Positions 9,672-20,826 of a stretch of DNA of 64,000 nucleotides are shown here, in pieces. How positions within the stretch are numbered: position 1 is the first letter of the stretch; each line of letters begins with the position of its first letter. The notes below the pieces were generated by a model. That model ran no database searches. It was given only the letters and a program-made list of their open reading frames with translations, and had not been told where the DNA came from. This DNA is from Diabrotica undecimpunctata (lineage: Eukaryota > Arthropoda > Insecta > Coleoptera > Chrysomelidae), in NCBI RefSeq assembly GCF_040954645.1, contig NC_092806.1, positions 159,522,328-159,586,327 of the forward strand. Reading direction: 5' to 3'. The position numbers and the translations under genes were made by a program.

Positions 9672-12205
9672 TTGATTACGTCGTGCGGAATCTAACAGAT
9701 CCAGTTTACGTGATGCTGCGCACTCCATCGACGACCATCTACGACGTGACCCCGTTTATGCCAGTTTGGTGGGATGCAGCCGCTAACAACGGAACGGGAA
9801 ACTGGAGTTCCGACGGTTGTAAGTTTTCTCACGATATACAAGAGTATCTGGTATTCTCGTGTGACAGTTTCGGTTATTACGGACTTCTCCAAGACGTCAC
9901 CATGCTGGAGGAACACGTCAGTGCCAAATTCAAGCTAAGTCATCCAGCGGTGTACGTAGGTGTTTTTGTATTGTTTACTTCGTTTTTGATAGTTATTTTG
10001 ACGTATCTTCTTTGCTATGTCACTATACAAATACCTAAGAAGACGAAGCATTCTTTAATTAACACGTGGATATCTATATCTTTACTAACTTTTCTGTACA
10101 TATTTGGTATTTATCAAACTGAGGATACTAAAGTTTGTCAAATTGTTGGCATGATCTTACATTATTTCACTCTATGTTCGTTGCTTTGGATGTGTGTTGG
10201 TGTAAACTGTATGTACAAGAGACTAAGCAAGAACGATATTATAGGACTCCAAGATGACGATTTACCATCGGACTATCCAATACAGAAACCTATATTAGGT
10301 TTGTATCTTGTAGGTTGGGGCATCGGTTTGATCATATGCGGACTTTCAGCTGCTATAAACATGAACGAGTACGCTTCATCTAGTTATTGCTTCCTCAAAT
10401 CAGGTCCAGCTCTAAGCGCCCTTTATGTGCCATGTATAATCTTCACTGTCTTCCTGATTATATTCTTCCTGTTGATACGATGCGCTATTTACAATTTGGA
10501 CGCCAATGGTCACTTAAGTGAAGGCACGCAAGCTACAGAACACGTTGATTTGGATTTACTAGAACCCGAACCGAATTTTCCTCACGTGGATACTAGAAGT
10601 ATATCTACCAAGACTGGTTCTAGCGAAATAGAAGACCCAGAACATGCCCCATCGGCACAGCTAAAAGCCTATGTCATATTTTTGATTATATACATCATGA
10701 CGTGGTTAAGTTGTGCATTTGCCACAGAATCACCGTTTCACATATTTTCTTTCGAGGAAGATCTATTCAGTATAGCATTTGCCATATTAGCAACAACTCT
10801 CAGTGCATTTACGCTCTTCTTTTATTGTGTTGCAAGAAATGATGTTAGGACTCAGTGGGTTATAATGTCCAGATGGATGAAGCGTAAGCGTATGTGCAAG
10901 GTTAGATCAAGAAATGTATCAGACACTGTTACTAATATTCCTCAGATTCAAGTACAACCGCTGCCTTTGCCTCCCGTCAGCAATCTAGAGGCGCAGATCA
11001 TCTCTAGGTCAACGAGCCGGACTTCCAGTCACTCAAAAACTAACTCTAGGAATAGCAATATCCTCAAAGGAGCAGTGGACCTTAACGAAAGCTTCAGTGA
11101 CCATCAAGGAGCTAAGATTAACAACGTTAATCTAGTAGTGTTACACCGAGCGCAGTATAGGAACAGTATTATTCCTAATATTATAGAAAATCCCACCAAC
11201 GCTGATGTTTTTTACAACCCCCACCAGAGTACAGTGGCTAGGAAGTTCTTTAAACGACAAAGGAGGAATATGATGAAGAAGAATAATTTGGCCAAGCCTC
11301 CTAGGGATATAAACAGCGATACTGCTTCGGTGTTCTCAGAACCGAAGCTCAAAATCAAAAATAATAGTGAGCAGAACATTTTCGGGACCAATTCTAAGGT
11401 AAACAATACCAATATTCACGTTGAACATAAGCACCGAATACAGCAAAAGAATCCTAATATATTCTCCGACAGTGCTGATGATTTTGATTCGGAAAGTAAT
11501 ATTCCCGTAGAAAATATCGTCATACATGCTGAAAGACTTCGAAAAAAAGAGCTATCTAGGAATAGAAGCAGAAAGAAACATAACACTACAGAAAATAACA
11601 TGCATTCCGTGTCTCAACAGTGTACCTTAGATTATAGCTCAGAAACTATTTCAGATTCTATCTTAGACAAAACTAGTCCCGACAAAACACTACTGCCAAA
11701 TCAAGAGAGTTTTAATACTACGGAAACGAGCGAACCAGTTGAGTCTCTTAGAAGAGAAAACAGCCCTCTCAGTATCCTAACGGAAAACGATCCAAACTAC
11801 TGCCAAATCGCCGACTTACCTCCCAGAGACGAATATTTCCAAAAATCCGGCACCGTTGGTCAGTCTGCCAGTTGTAATTTTAGTGGCCTCGATACGTCAT
11901 CGGTAGGTGGCGCTTCCACTCCTAGAATCTATGTAAATCCCCAAGACTTGAGATTAGGCAAAGGAGACGGCCAAAGCAGGGCAAGTAGTGTTTCGGTTAG
12001 CGACTTGGATGAATTGTATCAACAAATCAGAAGAGGTCCACAGTCGAAGAGATATAGGCAAGTGTATACGCCTTCTAGGGACAGTCCGTGTTTGTCGGAT
12101 TCCGAAATTAACTCGTTTATTAATGACAGTAGGCATAGGAGGATAGATCTGAGGAGTAGGGACGAGTTCGACAGATTAAGTGATGATATAGAGACTAGAG
12201 TCTAA
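9672..12205 (+). CDS. ADGRA-type adhesion GPCR, last exon (GPS, seven helices, tail)
   Basis: The acceptor TTTTCAG ends at 9671; the first two bases complete the codon left by exon b. The start of the open frame at 9650 is therefore not a real start. The exon encodes a GPS-like strip (NWSSDGCKF ... FSCDSFGYYGLL) lacking the H-L-T cleavage triad and the first GPS cysteine. Seven helices follow: HPAVYVGVFVLFTSFLIV (from about 9940), a TM3 cysteine VCQIVG, TM4 GLYLVGWGIGLIICGLSAAI, ECL2 cysteine SSYCFL, TM6 YVIFLIIYIMTWLSC, TM7 FAILATTLSAFTLFFYC and helix 8 ARNDVRTQW. About 450 residues of Ser/Arg-rich cytoplasmic tail end in DDIETRV, a class I PDZ ligand. Vertebrate GPR124/125 end in a similar PDZ ligand. 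TM3 to TM5 resemble that family more than other adhesion GPCRs. Confidence 0.88.
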
Positions 12206-13045
12206 AGTGTCAGTGGTGATTTGGAGTTAATAGTCTTAAACGACTAATAACCGACGGTTGGTCCATGCTTTTACTTGATTTGCTCTCCTCTAACTTGAAA
12301 AATAGCTTTAAACGCCATTATAGTAACTCATACTGCGAATTTAATATCTAAACAAATGTTTAACCGATGGTATTAGAATTGTGATGTATAATTTACTGTA
12401 ATAATATACGATTTGGCCACGAATGTTCGTTGTAATGAAGATTTAGTGCTAATATTTTTTAATAGTCTTGAAAACTTAATAATGACAAAAAAAAACATTT
12501 TTGGCCTTTTAAATGGCACAGTTGTCTGTATGTCATTCGTAGTATGAGGTGCTGTAATTGCGCAGCTCTCTTCTTGCCCAAAAAATGCTCAATAGTTAGC
12601 GGAACAACTAGGACCACTCTGTACGGTTTTTATGAATCGTGTCTTGGTTTACAGACAGTATTGGTGAAGCTATAGCTTAATATGTATATTTTTGGAGTTA
12701 TTTAAAGATATATTGCGGATAGTGAATTTGATTGGTAGTTTTTGAGATTGCGTGCAATGATTTTTAATAGACATACAAGCTCAATGAGTGATTAGCCGTT
12801 GTAGGGCGATTTAGAGTGAAGAAAATACGTAAAAATATACACTAAATATTTGTAAATGGGCCATTCTACGGAAATTTTGTCTACGAAGAAGTATACGCTA
12901 TTTATTTATCAATTATATTTTACTAAATGTGCCCAATTAGCTATATAATTACTATTATATAAATCAAGTAATAGATTTTTAATGATCAATTAAATAATCG
13001 TACTTTTTTTAATTCGCCATGTGCAGAATAAATATGTTCAGGCGT
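12206..13045 (+). other. GPCR 3' untranslated region with polyadenylation signal
   Basis: After the TAA stop at 12203-12205 there is AT-rich sequence without a protein signal. An AATAAA at 13027-13032 in GCAGAATAAATATG is a plausible poly(A) signal, giving a 3' UTR of about 0.84 kb. Other AT-rich hexamers exist, so the end is a guess. Confidence 0.45.
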
Positions 13046-13907
13046 GTCCAAAATCTTAACAAATTTTGATTTTCAATACCTTTTTTTATTTATGACCCAA
13101 TTTTGATAATTTTTTGGACAAATTAAATAAAAATCGTTTTAGTAGCGAATATGCACATTCTCTACTTTACCAATTTGGTCACATCACGTTTAAGGAGGGT
13201 TGTAAGGAGTGGAAACGCAATGCCTTGTTTGTGTGCCTACTTTTCAACATCTAATTCAGCTTACAGCAATCGCCGCTAGAGGCACAAGTGTTGCAAAGAG
13301 TGCTACAAATACAATAGTGGCTTACAGACTTATTCATTGTTTAATTCATTTTGATAATGTTTTTAGCGTTATTAGACATTAATTTATTGGTTGATTAGTG
13401 CCGAATAATATTTCATGCCATAAAGCAATTGACAGATCTTGACGTAGAATGAAACGATTTGTCTTAAAGCCTGACATTATAAAATGAAATGAAATGCAAC
13501 GTAAAATGTCAACTGTCACGTTTGATATCCTACGTCACGTCTCACTTCAAAATGTCACATTCAAGTCAAAATCTCGCGTTTTACATCACGTGATAAACGG
13601 CTCAATGAAACACGATTGATAAAAACGACTCTAGAATGATTTCCTTTTATTGTCCAAAACTTGATCAAAATTTGGCGATAAATAAAAAAGTTATTTAAAA
13701 GAAAAATTTGTTAACATTTTAAAGCGGCCATTTTTGTGCATCTGAGTGTATTTTCCAAGAAATTAATTATTGGTATTAAAACTGTAAATGCAATAGTCAC
13801 ACCGGAATGGCCTAAATGATTTTTATTTACAATGAGGTTGATCTTTGTGTCTTATTGTAGTCGGCTTGTGGATTTGTATTTTGAGCAGCTTTTTCTAATA
13901 CGAAAAA

Positions 13908-13910
<3 letters not shown>
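13046..13910. other. Intergenic, no gene seen
   Basis: AT-rich sequence. At 13490-13600 several CACGT/CGTCAC words cluster, including a palindromic ATCACGTGAT, which could be binding sites. I see no coding or repeat structure otherwise. Confidence 0.5.

Positions 13911-13985
<75 letters not shown>
13911..13985. repeat. (AT)n microsatellite
   Basis: An uninterrupted run of about 37 AT dinucleotides. ORFs drawn across it (poly Ile-Tyr) are artefacts. Confidence 0.97.
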
Positions 13986-13989
<4 letters not shown>

Positions 13990-14589
13990 GTTTCTTCAAC
14001 TAATTATACATAAACTATAGTAAACATGGATTTAATTTCATTGTTATATTTTTCATTCGTTATAACTTTAATATTATAGAACAATAGAACAAAATAATAG
14101 CATACCCATTGTACGTGTCGAAAGCCATAGTTAAGAGTAAAATGAGGAACTGAATCTTTTCTTTGACATTACGTCAGGAGGTCCTTCAATCTAGTTCCCG
14201 TAGAAGTTATCTGCAATGTCAATGGATTCGGCCGTATAAACCCCAAGTAGCTGATGCTTCCAAAATTACTTTGTGTTGAGATTGTTAAGCAAACTTGCTT
14301 CACCTATTTTGTATTGTTGTCAACTTTCTCTGTAAAACGAATTCCCTTTTTAGTTTTCGCAAGGATCCAGTCATCAGCAATTTGCTGCTTTACCAAAGCG
14401 ACTACAGATTTTACACCATGAACTGCTGCAAATATTCTTTCCGTCTTCATCATCATAAGTGGCCGACAATCCGTTGCGAATATTGGCCTGTTCACTTTTT
14501 ATTTTCTTTCACTTGCTCAAAGGTATGGTTGTTAATTTGAATTCTCTGTTGGATGTTTCGGGGGTTTTTAGAAACCAACATTTATTTAG

Positions 14590-15068
14590 GTCTTTCCTCG
14601 TTTACCACAAGTCCTAATTCACTTCCCAAGTCCACAAGCCTTGTAAAACACTGCACCATGTCTCTCATACTTCTGCCCACTATAACTATATCGTCAGCGC
14701 CATTGCCTTTTCCAAGAAAATATTAAAGAAGAGACACGCCAGCCTCACGAAGAGATGGTTTGTATCTATGTTATATTTTAGCGACTTTTCTAGAATCTGC
14801 CTATGTGTTAAATTTGATTTGTAGTTGACTTTCCAGCAGTAAATCCGCATTGATATCGACCAACAATATCCTTTATAAAATGTTTAAGTCTTTGAAACAA
14901 TACATTGCCGAAGATTTTATATGCAGATGCTGACAGAGTAATGCCTCTATAGTTCTCACAGTCCAGTTGATCACCCTTTTTATGCAACGGACATATTATT
15001 CCATTTAGCCACTCTTCTGGTACCGATCTCCGATTTTTTGCCACTACCATAAAACTACAAGACTTCAA
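14590..15068 (-). pseudogene. Non-LTR reverse transcriptase fragment
   Basis: The minus strand encodes reverse-transcriptase fingers and palm: RSVPEEWLNGIICPLHKKGD, CENYRGITLSASAYKIF, VGRYQCGFTAGKSTTNQI, then after a stop and a frame change ADDIVIVGRSMRDMV and LGSELGLVVNEE toward 14600. The ADD box is present, but the part with the LSP motif is deleted. The mixture of frames shows a relic. Confidence 0.75.
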
Positions 15069-16318
15069 TCATCACTATGATTTGTCTGTATTCGACAGGT
15101 TCTTTCTGCGTAGTCATGTCTACCTAAGTCCTTTTTCTAGGCATAATCACTTCGCTATGAACTACTTGTCTAGTGGAACTCTTTCCTTCTTTATATCTTC
15201 TTTCTCCATGATATTAAAGTCTCCGCATGGGTTCTAAGACTGTTCTTATAATAGTATGAGCGATTCCAGTATCGGTAACCATTGGACAGTGTTTTCCATT
15301 ATTTATACTAATACGAGAGTAGTAGGCACTCAAATCCGCTATTAATTCCCCGTTAAACCCAAACCTTAAGGAAGAAATCCCGTTTGGGTTACGATTCGGG
15401 GTCTTAACACCTAGACGTCAAGCGCTTAGGATGATGATGAACTCTCTGATGAGTGGATCCCCTAGAAACTACTTTTAAAGAAGATTTGTCACAATTTACC
15501 CTTCACACGTTTATTAAAGAAAGCCAAAAAATGTAATAAGGACCGTTTTCTTTGGTTTTAATTAACCCCCACCACCATTTCCCAGCGTTAAACCAAACGA
15601 ATACCTCTTCTTTGCTACCTCAAGGTGTCACTATAAATCTTTTCATCCAACCTAATCTAATCAAATATGCCATTCCTCGAAGAGGCTCCAAAAAGACATC
15701 ATTCTCAACGGACACTTTCATCATCATGTTCAAGAAAGAGTAACTTAACTAATGTCGTTATTGTAGGAGAGTGTTTCCATCGCCACACAGACGTTTTAAT
15801 TGAACATGTTGGGCATCGGATATACCAAACGTCTTTTGGCAACTACTGATGAGTTAGAGATTATTGTAAATGGAAAATTGTTCTAAAGAAAGTTTTGGTT
15901 TATAATGAGCTGTAACGCCACTGAGTATGATTATCAAAGAGCAGAAGAAATCTTGGAAGACTGGCGCGGTCTAACACCCTCAAACTTCGTATCCAATTGC
16001 ATCTTCCTTATTAGCTTTATTGCAACACTATACTATATCATTGATTTTGTGCAAGACTATACAAAACTCCTTATTTTGTACGAAACGAAACCATTTAGTT
16101 TACTATAGTTCATGTAACGGTTGGAATTATTTGAAGAAATTATTTTTTAACGCTTTATTTTCTAGTAGAGGAAAGAAGTTTCTTCCGTACGTTGAATCAT
16201 CATAGTAAAATAGTACAAATAACAGTTTATATGTTTTTTCTGTATCGAAAAATTCTATTGATATTATAAAACGGTCCTAGTCTAATAATTCTCCTTAGAA
16301 TATATATAGACTTTTATA
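15069..16318. other. Intergenic, no gene supported
   Basis: Short open frames (for example 15905-16108, about 67 codons with one hydrophobic stretch) show no recognisable motif and no splice context. An AGGATGATGATGA run near 15430 resembles the ATG-type 3' tail of RTE-like elements seen elsewhere in the window, but I see no coding remnant upstream of it. Confidence 0.45.
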
Positions 16319-16767
16319 CAGGGTGTTTCAAAAAAGGTAACCTAGTCTCTAGGGTAGGTAAAAAACTGAAAAATAATTGGGGTTTGCTTAGTAAAAAATT
16401 TTTGTAACGCCATCCGTTTTCAAGATACAGAGCGTTGAAGAAAAAAAATTTTACGCATTTTTTACGATTTTGCCGAAACTACTGGCAACATTGTAATGAA
16501 ATTTTATACGAATATGTTTTGGAAGCTGATACATCCCATGAATTTGTTTTTATATCTGATTCTCATAGAGGGCGCTAGTTACACGGATCGTACTAAGTAT
16601 TAGTCAATATAACTTTTTTAAGAGTATAATTATTAATCAAAATTTCAAGTAAACTTAAACATTATTCAATTTTACACGAAAAAGGTAATCTTGGTAAAAC
16701 TCGATACTGTGTACCGTTTTCGGAATATTTTGATTTGAAAATTATGAAGTAATAATTGATGCTGGTA
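16319..16767 (+). repeat. Left terminal inverted repeat of the mariner-type element
   Basis: About 449 bp, from CAGGGTGTTTCA to TTGATGCTGGTA, pairing with 18041-18491. It includes the phrase CATAGAGGGCGCTAGTTACA, found inverted on the right. It probably holds both the transposase end-binding site and the promoter, as the transposase starts 139 bp inside. Confidence 0.88.
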
Positions 16768-16905
16768 GTAATGATAAAGTTCTAATAGGTATACCTCTAT
16801 TTTCACCAAGTGTGCCATGGAAATCTGACATTTATTGATTGTTATGACGATAAATTAACAATAATTAGAGTTTTGAAGCCTTGTTATTTGTAAAATCAAA
16901 TCAAA

Positions 16906-17964
16906 ATGTACTCAAATGTTGAATACACTGACATGTTATTAACCTTAGGCGAATGTTTAGGATGTTCTAGTGCAGCTGTGACACGTTATGCAGAAAAGTT
17001 TCCTAGAAGAAACTTACCAAGTAAAAAAACATTTAGAGCCGTTGAACGACGTTGTCGAGAAACTGGGAATGTGAGACCAAATAAAATAAATTCTGGTAGA
17101 CCAAGAACAACAAGAACAATTAATAAAGAAAATAATATTTTAAATTTACTTGATCAAGATCCAACAGTTAGCGTAAGGAATATAGCAAGACAAACAAATA
17201 CTTCTTCAAGTACTTGGCGGATACTGAAAGAACAGCAATTACATCCTTATCATTACAGACAAGTCCGAGAGCTCTTGCCAGATGATCTGCCGGTTAGAGT
17301 GGATTTTTGTGAAACATTGCAACAAAGGACAGCCCACAATCCAAATTTTTTAAAATGCATTCTTTTTACGGACGAGGCCACCTTTACGCGACAAGGTATG
17401 TTTAACTCCCATAATGCACACTACTGGTGTGATGAGAATCCACGAGTCAAAAGGGTATCACATTACCAACACTCATTTAAAGTTAATGTTTGGGCAGCAA
17501 CTTTAGGTAACAGATTAATAGGTTATTATATTCTACCTGGAAATTTAAATGGTGATATGTATCTTGATTTTTTAAACAATTCCTTATTCGAGATATTAGA
17601 AGATTTAACGCTAAACGAGCGAAGATCTTTATTTTTTATGCACGATGGAGCTCCACCACACTTTGATAGAAGGTGTCGTAATTGGTTGAGTAATCATTTT
17701 CCGAATCGATGGATTGGTAGAGGTGCAGAAGCTCCGATTCATTGGCCTCCTCGGGCATGCGATTTTAACCCTTTTGACTACGCAGTTTGGTCGTATATTA
17801 AGGAAAAAGCCTATGCTACAGAGGTAAATTCACGCCAAGAATTGGAAGAAAGAATTCAACGTCAATTTGAAAGCCTACCGTTTAGAAGGTTAATGGAATT
17901 TTTAGAAAAAAGAATAGACTTTTGTATTCACGAAAATGGAGGGCATTTTGAACACTTACTGTAA
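16906..17964 (+). CDS. Mariner-type transposase, intact
   Basis: An uninterrupted 352-codon frame filling the unique core between the two long inverted repeats. It would cut and paste the element using ends in those repeats. The N-terminal ~115 residues contain two helix-turn-helix-like segments (CSSAAVTRYAEKFP; GRPRTTRTINKENNILNLL followed by TVSVRNIARQTNTSSSTW). The catalytic half has D156 in LFTDEATF, D247 in FMHDGAPPHF and D291 in ACDFNPFDYAVW. I count 43 residues between the second and third aspartate, near the DD41D lineage (the RWIGRG stretch before HWPPR also fits that lineage). NVWAATLGN is the usual strand after the first D. The first ATG at 16906 is preceded by an A-rich context (AAATCAAAATG) and is a sensible start. 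All three acids are present, so the enzyme may be active. Confidence 0.92.
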   Translation: MYSNVEYTDMLLTLGECLGCSSAAVTRYAEKFPRRNLPSKKTFRAVERRCRETGNVRPNKINSGRPRTTRTINKENNILNLLDQDPTVSVRNIARQTNTSSSTWRILKEQQLHPYHYRQVRELLPDDLPVRVDFCETLQQRTAHNPNFLKCILFTDEATFTRQGMFNSHNAHYWCDENPRVKRVSHYQHSFKVNVWAATLGNRLIGYYILPGNLNGDMYLDFLNNSLFEILEDLTLNERRSLFFMHDGAPPHFDRRCRNWLSNHFPNRWIGRGAEAPIHWPPRACDFNPFDYAVWSYIKEKAYATEVNSRQELEERIQRQFESLPFRRLMEFLEKRIDFCIHENGGHFEHLL

Positions 17965-18040
17965 TTGAATTTTATTTTGTGTTCTTAGTCATTAATTTAA
18001 TTTTCTTTTTGTGAGTTTTGTTTAATTACTAACTATTTTA

Positions 18041-18491
18041 TACCAGCATCAATTATTACTTCATAATTTTCAAATCAAAATATTCCGAAAACGGTACACA
18101 GTATCGAGTTTTACCAAGAGTACCTTTTTCGTGTAAAATTGAATGATGTTTAAATTTACTTGAAATTTTGATTAATAATTATACTCTTAAAAAAGTTACA
18201 TTGACTAATACTTAGTACGATCCGTGTAACTAGCGCCCTCTATGAGAATCAGATATAAAAACAAATTCATGGGATGTATCAGCTTCCAAAAGATATTCGT
18301 ATAAAATTTCATTACAATGTTGCCAGTAGTTTCGGCAAAATCGTAAAAAATGCGTAAAATTTTTTTTCTTCAACGCCCTGTATCTTGAAAACGGATGGCG
18401 TTACAAAAATTTTTTACTAAGCAAACCCCAACTATTTTTCAGTTTTTTACCTACCCTAGAGACGGGGTTACCTTTTTTTGGAAACACACTG
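18041..18491 (-). repeat. Right terminal inverted repeat of the mariner-type element
   Basis: The inverted partner of 16319-16767. The unpaired sequence between the stop codon at 17964 and this repeat is only about 75 bp. Confidence 0.88.
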
Positions 18492-19369
18492 CATAAGAAC
18501 GGTAAGTAAAAACAGTGCTGAAAATATAGAGAGAAATAATTTAGTTAACGTAACTTTATATAGAGTCTAAACGGCCGTTTGCAAAATTTGATCATGATTC
18601 AGAACTCTGGAATACCCTTAGTATTTTCCGATATATTTTGGAGTTTAGGATTAATAAATGGGAAGAATGTGGGATGTGATAATAGATGAGATGGTGAGGT
18701 CAGTGATGTAAGAAGTAGACTTACTCAAAGACACTCGGAGAGTCTATAGAGACAAGCAATTCGATTCTCACGATTATTAGTAAGTAGGAAGAATGTTTAT
18801 ATTAATGTGTAGATTGGTGTGATCTACATTCACAGGAATCTACGATGGAAGACTAACCAGTCTTCGTTTTCAAAGTTCTCTCTATTACGGCTTTCTTATT
18901 TTATTTTGTCAATTTAATTTTGTATTTTTCCTCTAGTTTTGTACTCATATATTCTTTTAAGTCCTTTATATCACTATATCTACCACTGGTTGTTCATATG
19001 CATAATTTAATATACAGGGTTGCCGCCAGTAGTAGAAGCTAATAATTTTTCATCTTTGTCTCGTATATAAAAGCTATAAAGATACGTCGCAGTATAAAAA
19101 ATTACTTCTCTTGTTATTTTGAGCACTCTACTAAATGTCTGCTTAGAAAATATCCAACCATTTTATACAAAAACATACTTATTTTGTTTGATGTGAAGGT
19201 AAATTTTAAAAAATGTCGATGTATAGTTGTTTTTCGTAGATTCGGTATATACAGTCATCGAAAAAATCGTAATTTGGATTGGCTGCGAAATTCATTATTT
19301 ATAAAGCGTTTTGGTAGTGTAGTCACATAAATGTAAAAACAGAGGAGTAAGTAAACTTGTTAATGACAA
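18492..19369. other. Intergenic, no gene seen
   Basis: AT-rich, no coding motif on either strand and no clear repeat boundary. Confidence 0.5.
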
Positions 19370-20800
19370 CGGAGAGGTAATCGTGGACAAAGAGAGTACT
19401 GATAATACTTGGAAAAATTACATACGAAATTTATTTTTTGATGAGAGGGAAAACAGGTGGTCCTGTTTCCAGTACCTTCGGAAACAGGACCACCTGTCCT
19501 AGTGGCAGAAATAAGAGCAGCCATAATATCACTAAAAGAAGGGAGAGCTCCAGGACCAGACGGAGTACAGTCTGAATTTCTTAAACTTCTTGATGATTAA
19601 TGTTTAAGAATACTGTGTAAAATCTTCAATAAAATCTATGACACAGGCAATATTCCAAAAGATTGGCTAGTTTCAGAATTTATTACGTTACCAAAGAAAC
19701 AGGGAGCGAAAAAGTGCGGAGAATATAGGCTCATACGTCTAATGAGCCATACACTAAAACTTTTTCTTAGAAATATACATAGCAGATTATACAAGCTATC
19801 CGAAGAGAGAATACAAGACACGCAGTTTGTATTTATGAAAGGCTTAGGTACGAGAGTTGCACTATTTAGTCTATAGGTATTATTACAAAGATGCAGATAT
19901 ATGACTTGCGATATCTACACCTGCTTTGTGGACTATCAAAAAGCATTTGACACAGTTCAACGCCGAAAAATGATGAATGTTCTAACAAAAGCCCAAATAG
20001 ATGATAAAAACCGGCGTATAATACAAAATTTATACTGGAACCAATCAGCCACAATAAGTATAAATCTTGGAGATGAACCGGCGGAAGCGATACAGATTCT
20101 GCGAGGGGTTAGACAAGGACGTATACTTTCACCTATATTATTCAACCTATATTCAGAGGAAATATTTAGTGAAGCCTTGGAAAATTGCGAACATGGAATC
20201 CCTTTAAATGGAGAACGCCTAAACAACATCCGCTATGCAGATGACACCGTTATTTTTGCAGACAGTTTAAACAGTTTACAGCAACTAATAAACAAAGTTA
20301 ATGAAGTAAGTGAAAGATTTGGACTACATTTGAAGTTAACATATCAAAAACTAAATTTATGGTCATCAGCAAAAATAAAATTAGAGACGTCCAACTGCTT
20401 ATCAAGAATACACCAGTGGACCAAGTAAAACAGTTTATATATCTTGGAACAGTAGTAAACGAACAATACGATCACGCACAAGAAGTAAAATGTGGAATAG
20501 AGAAGGCTAGGAGTGCATTCAACAACATGGCCAAACTCTTTAAAAGCCACAACCTTAATCTGGAGATAAAAGTAAGGCTCCTATCGATGTTATATCTTCT
20601 CGATATTATACTACGGAGTTGAATCCTGGACACTCAATGAAGCGATGGAGAAAAAACTTGAAGCCTTCGAGATGTGGCTATATAGAAGAATCCTAAGGAT
20701 ACCATGGACGGGCAAGAAAACCAACGAGACTGTACTACGAAGAATTGGGAAAGAGAGAGAAGTGATGTATAAGATTAAAAGGAGAAAGAATATCTACTAA
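19370..20800 (+). pseudogene. RTE-type reverse transcriptase, degraded
   Basis: In order on the plus strand: VDKESTDNTWKNYIRNLFFDE, IISLKEGRAPGPDGVQSEFLK, IYDTGNIPKDWLVSEFITLPKK, LMSHTLKLFLRNI, IQDTQFVFMKGLGTRVALFSL, then the best block 19901-20428 (CFVDYQKAFDTVQRRKMM, LRGVRQGRILSPILFNLYS, NNIRYADDTVIFADS), a frame change to MVISKNKIRD, QFIYLGTVVN, and FYGVESWTLNEAM, FEMWLYRRILRIPWTGKKTN near the end. YADD is intact but at least four stops or shifts interrupt the frame. It runs into a second element at about 20800-20827. Confidence 0.85.
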
Positions 20801-20826
20801 CACGAAAGAAACTATCTACTAGGACG

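Larger units (their letters stand above)
16319..18491 (+). mobile_element. Tc1/mariner-superfamily transposon with ~450-bp TIRs
   Basis: The element starts CAGGGTGTTTC at 16319 after a TA dinucleotide and ends GAAACACACTG at 18491; the right flank is CA, one change from the expected TA duplication. The left terminal repeat (16319-16767) and the right one (18041-18491) are inverted copies over roughly 450 bp with only scattered differences and small indels. They meet the unique part at GATGCTGGTA and TACCAGCATC. An intact transposase lies between them. Long TIRs of this size are unusual for mariner elements. Confidence 0.9.

Noticed and set aside
13832..14020. A 62-codon Ile-Tyr ORF
   Set aside because: It is only the (AT)n microsatellite read as protein; the same applies to 46119-46307 and, for the Leu-Ser frame, 37324-37629.
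15905..16108. A 67-codon frame with a hydrophobic segment
   Set aside because: No recognisable motif, no splice context and no similarity to neighbours; length is within chance for this composition.
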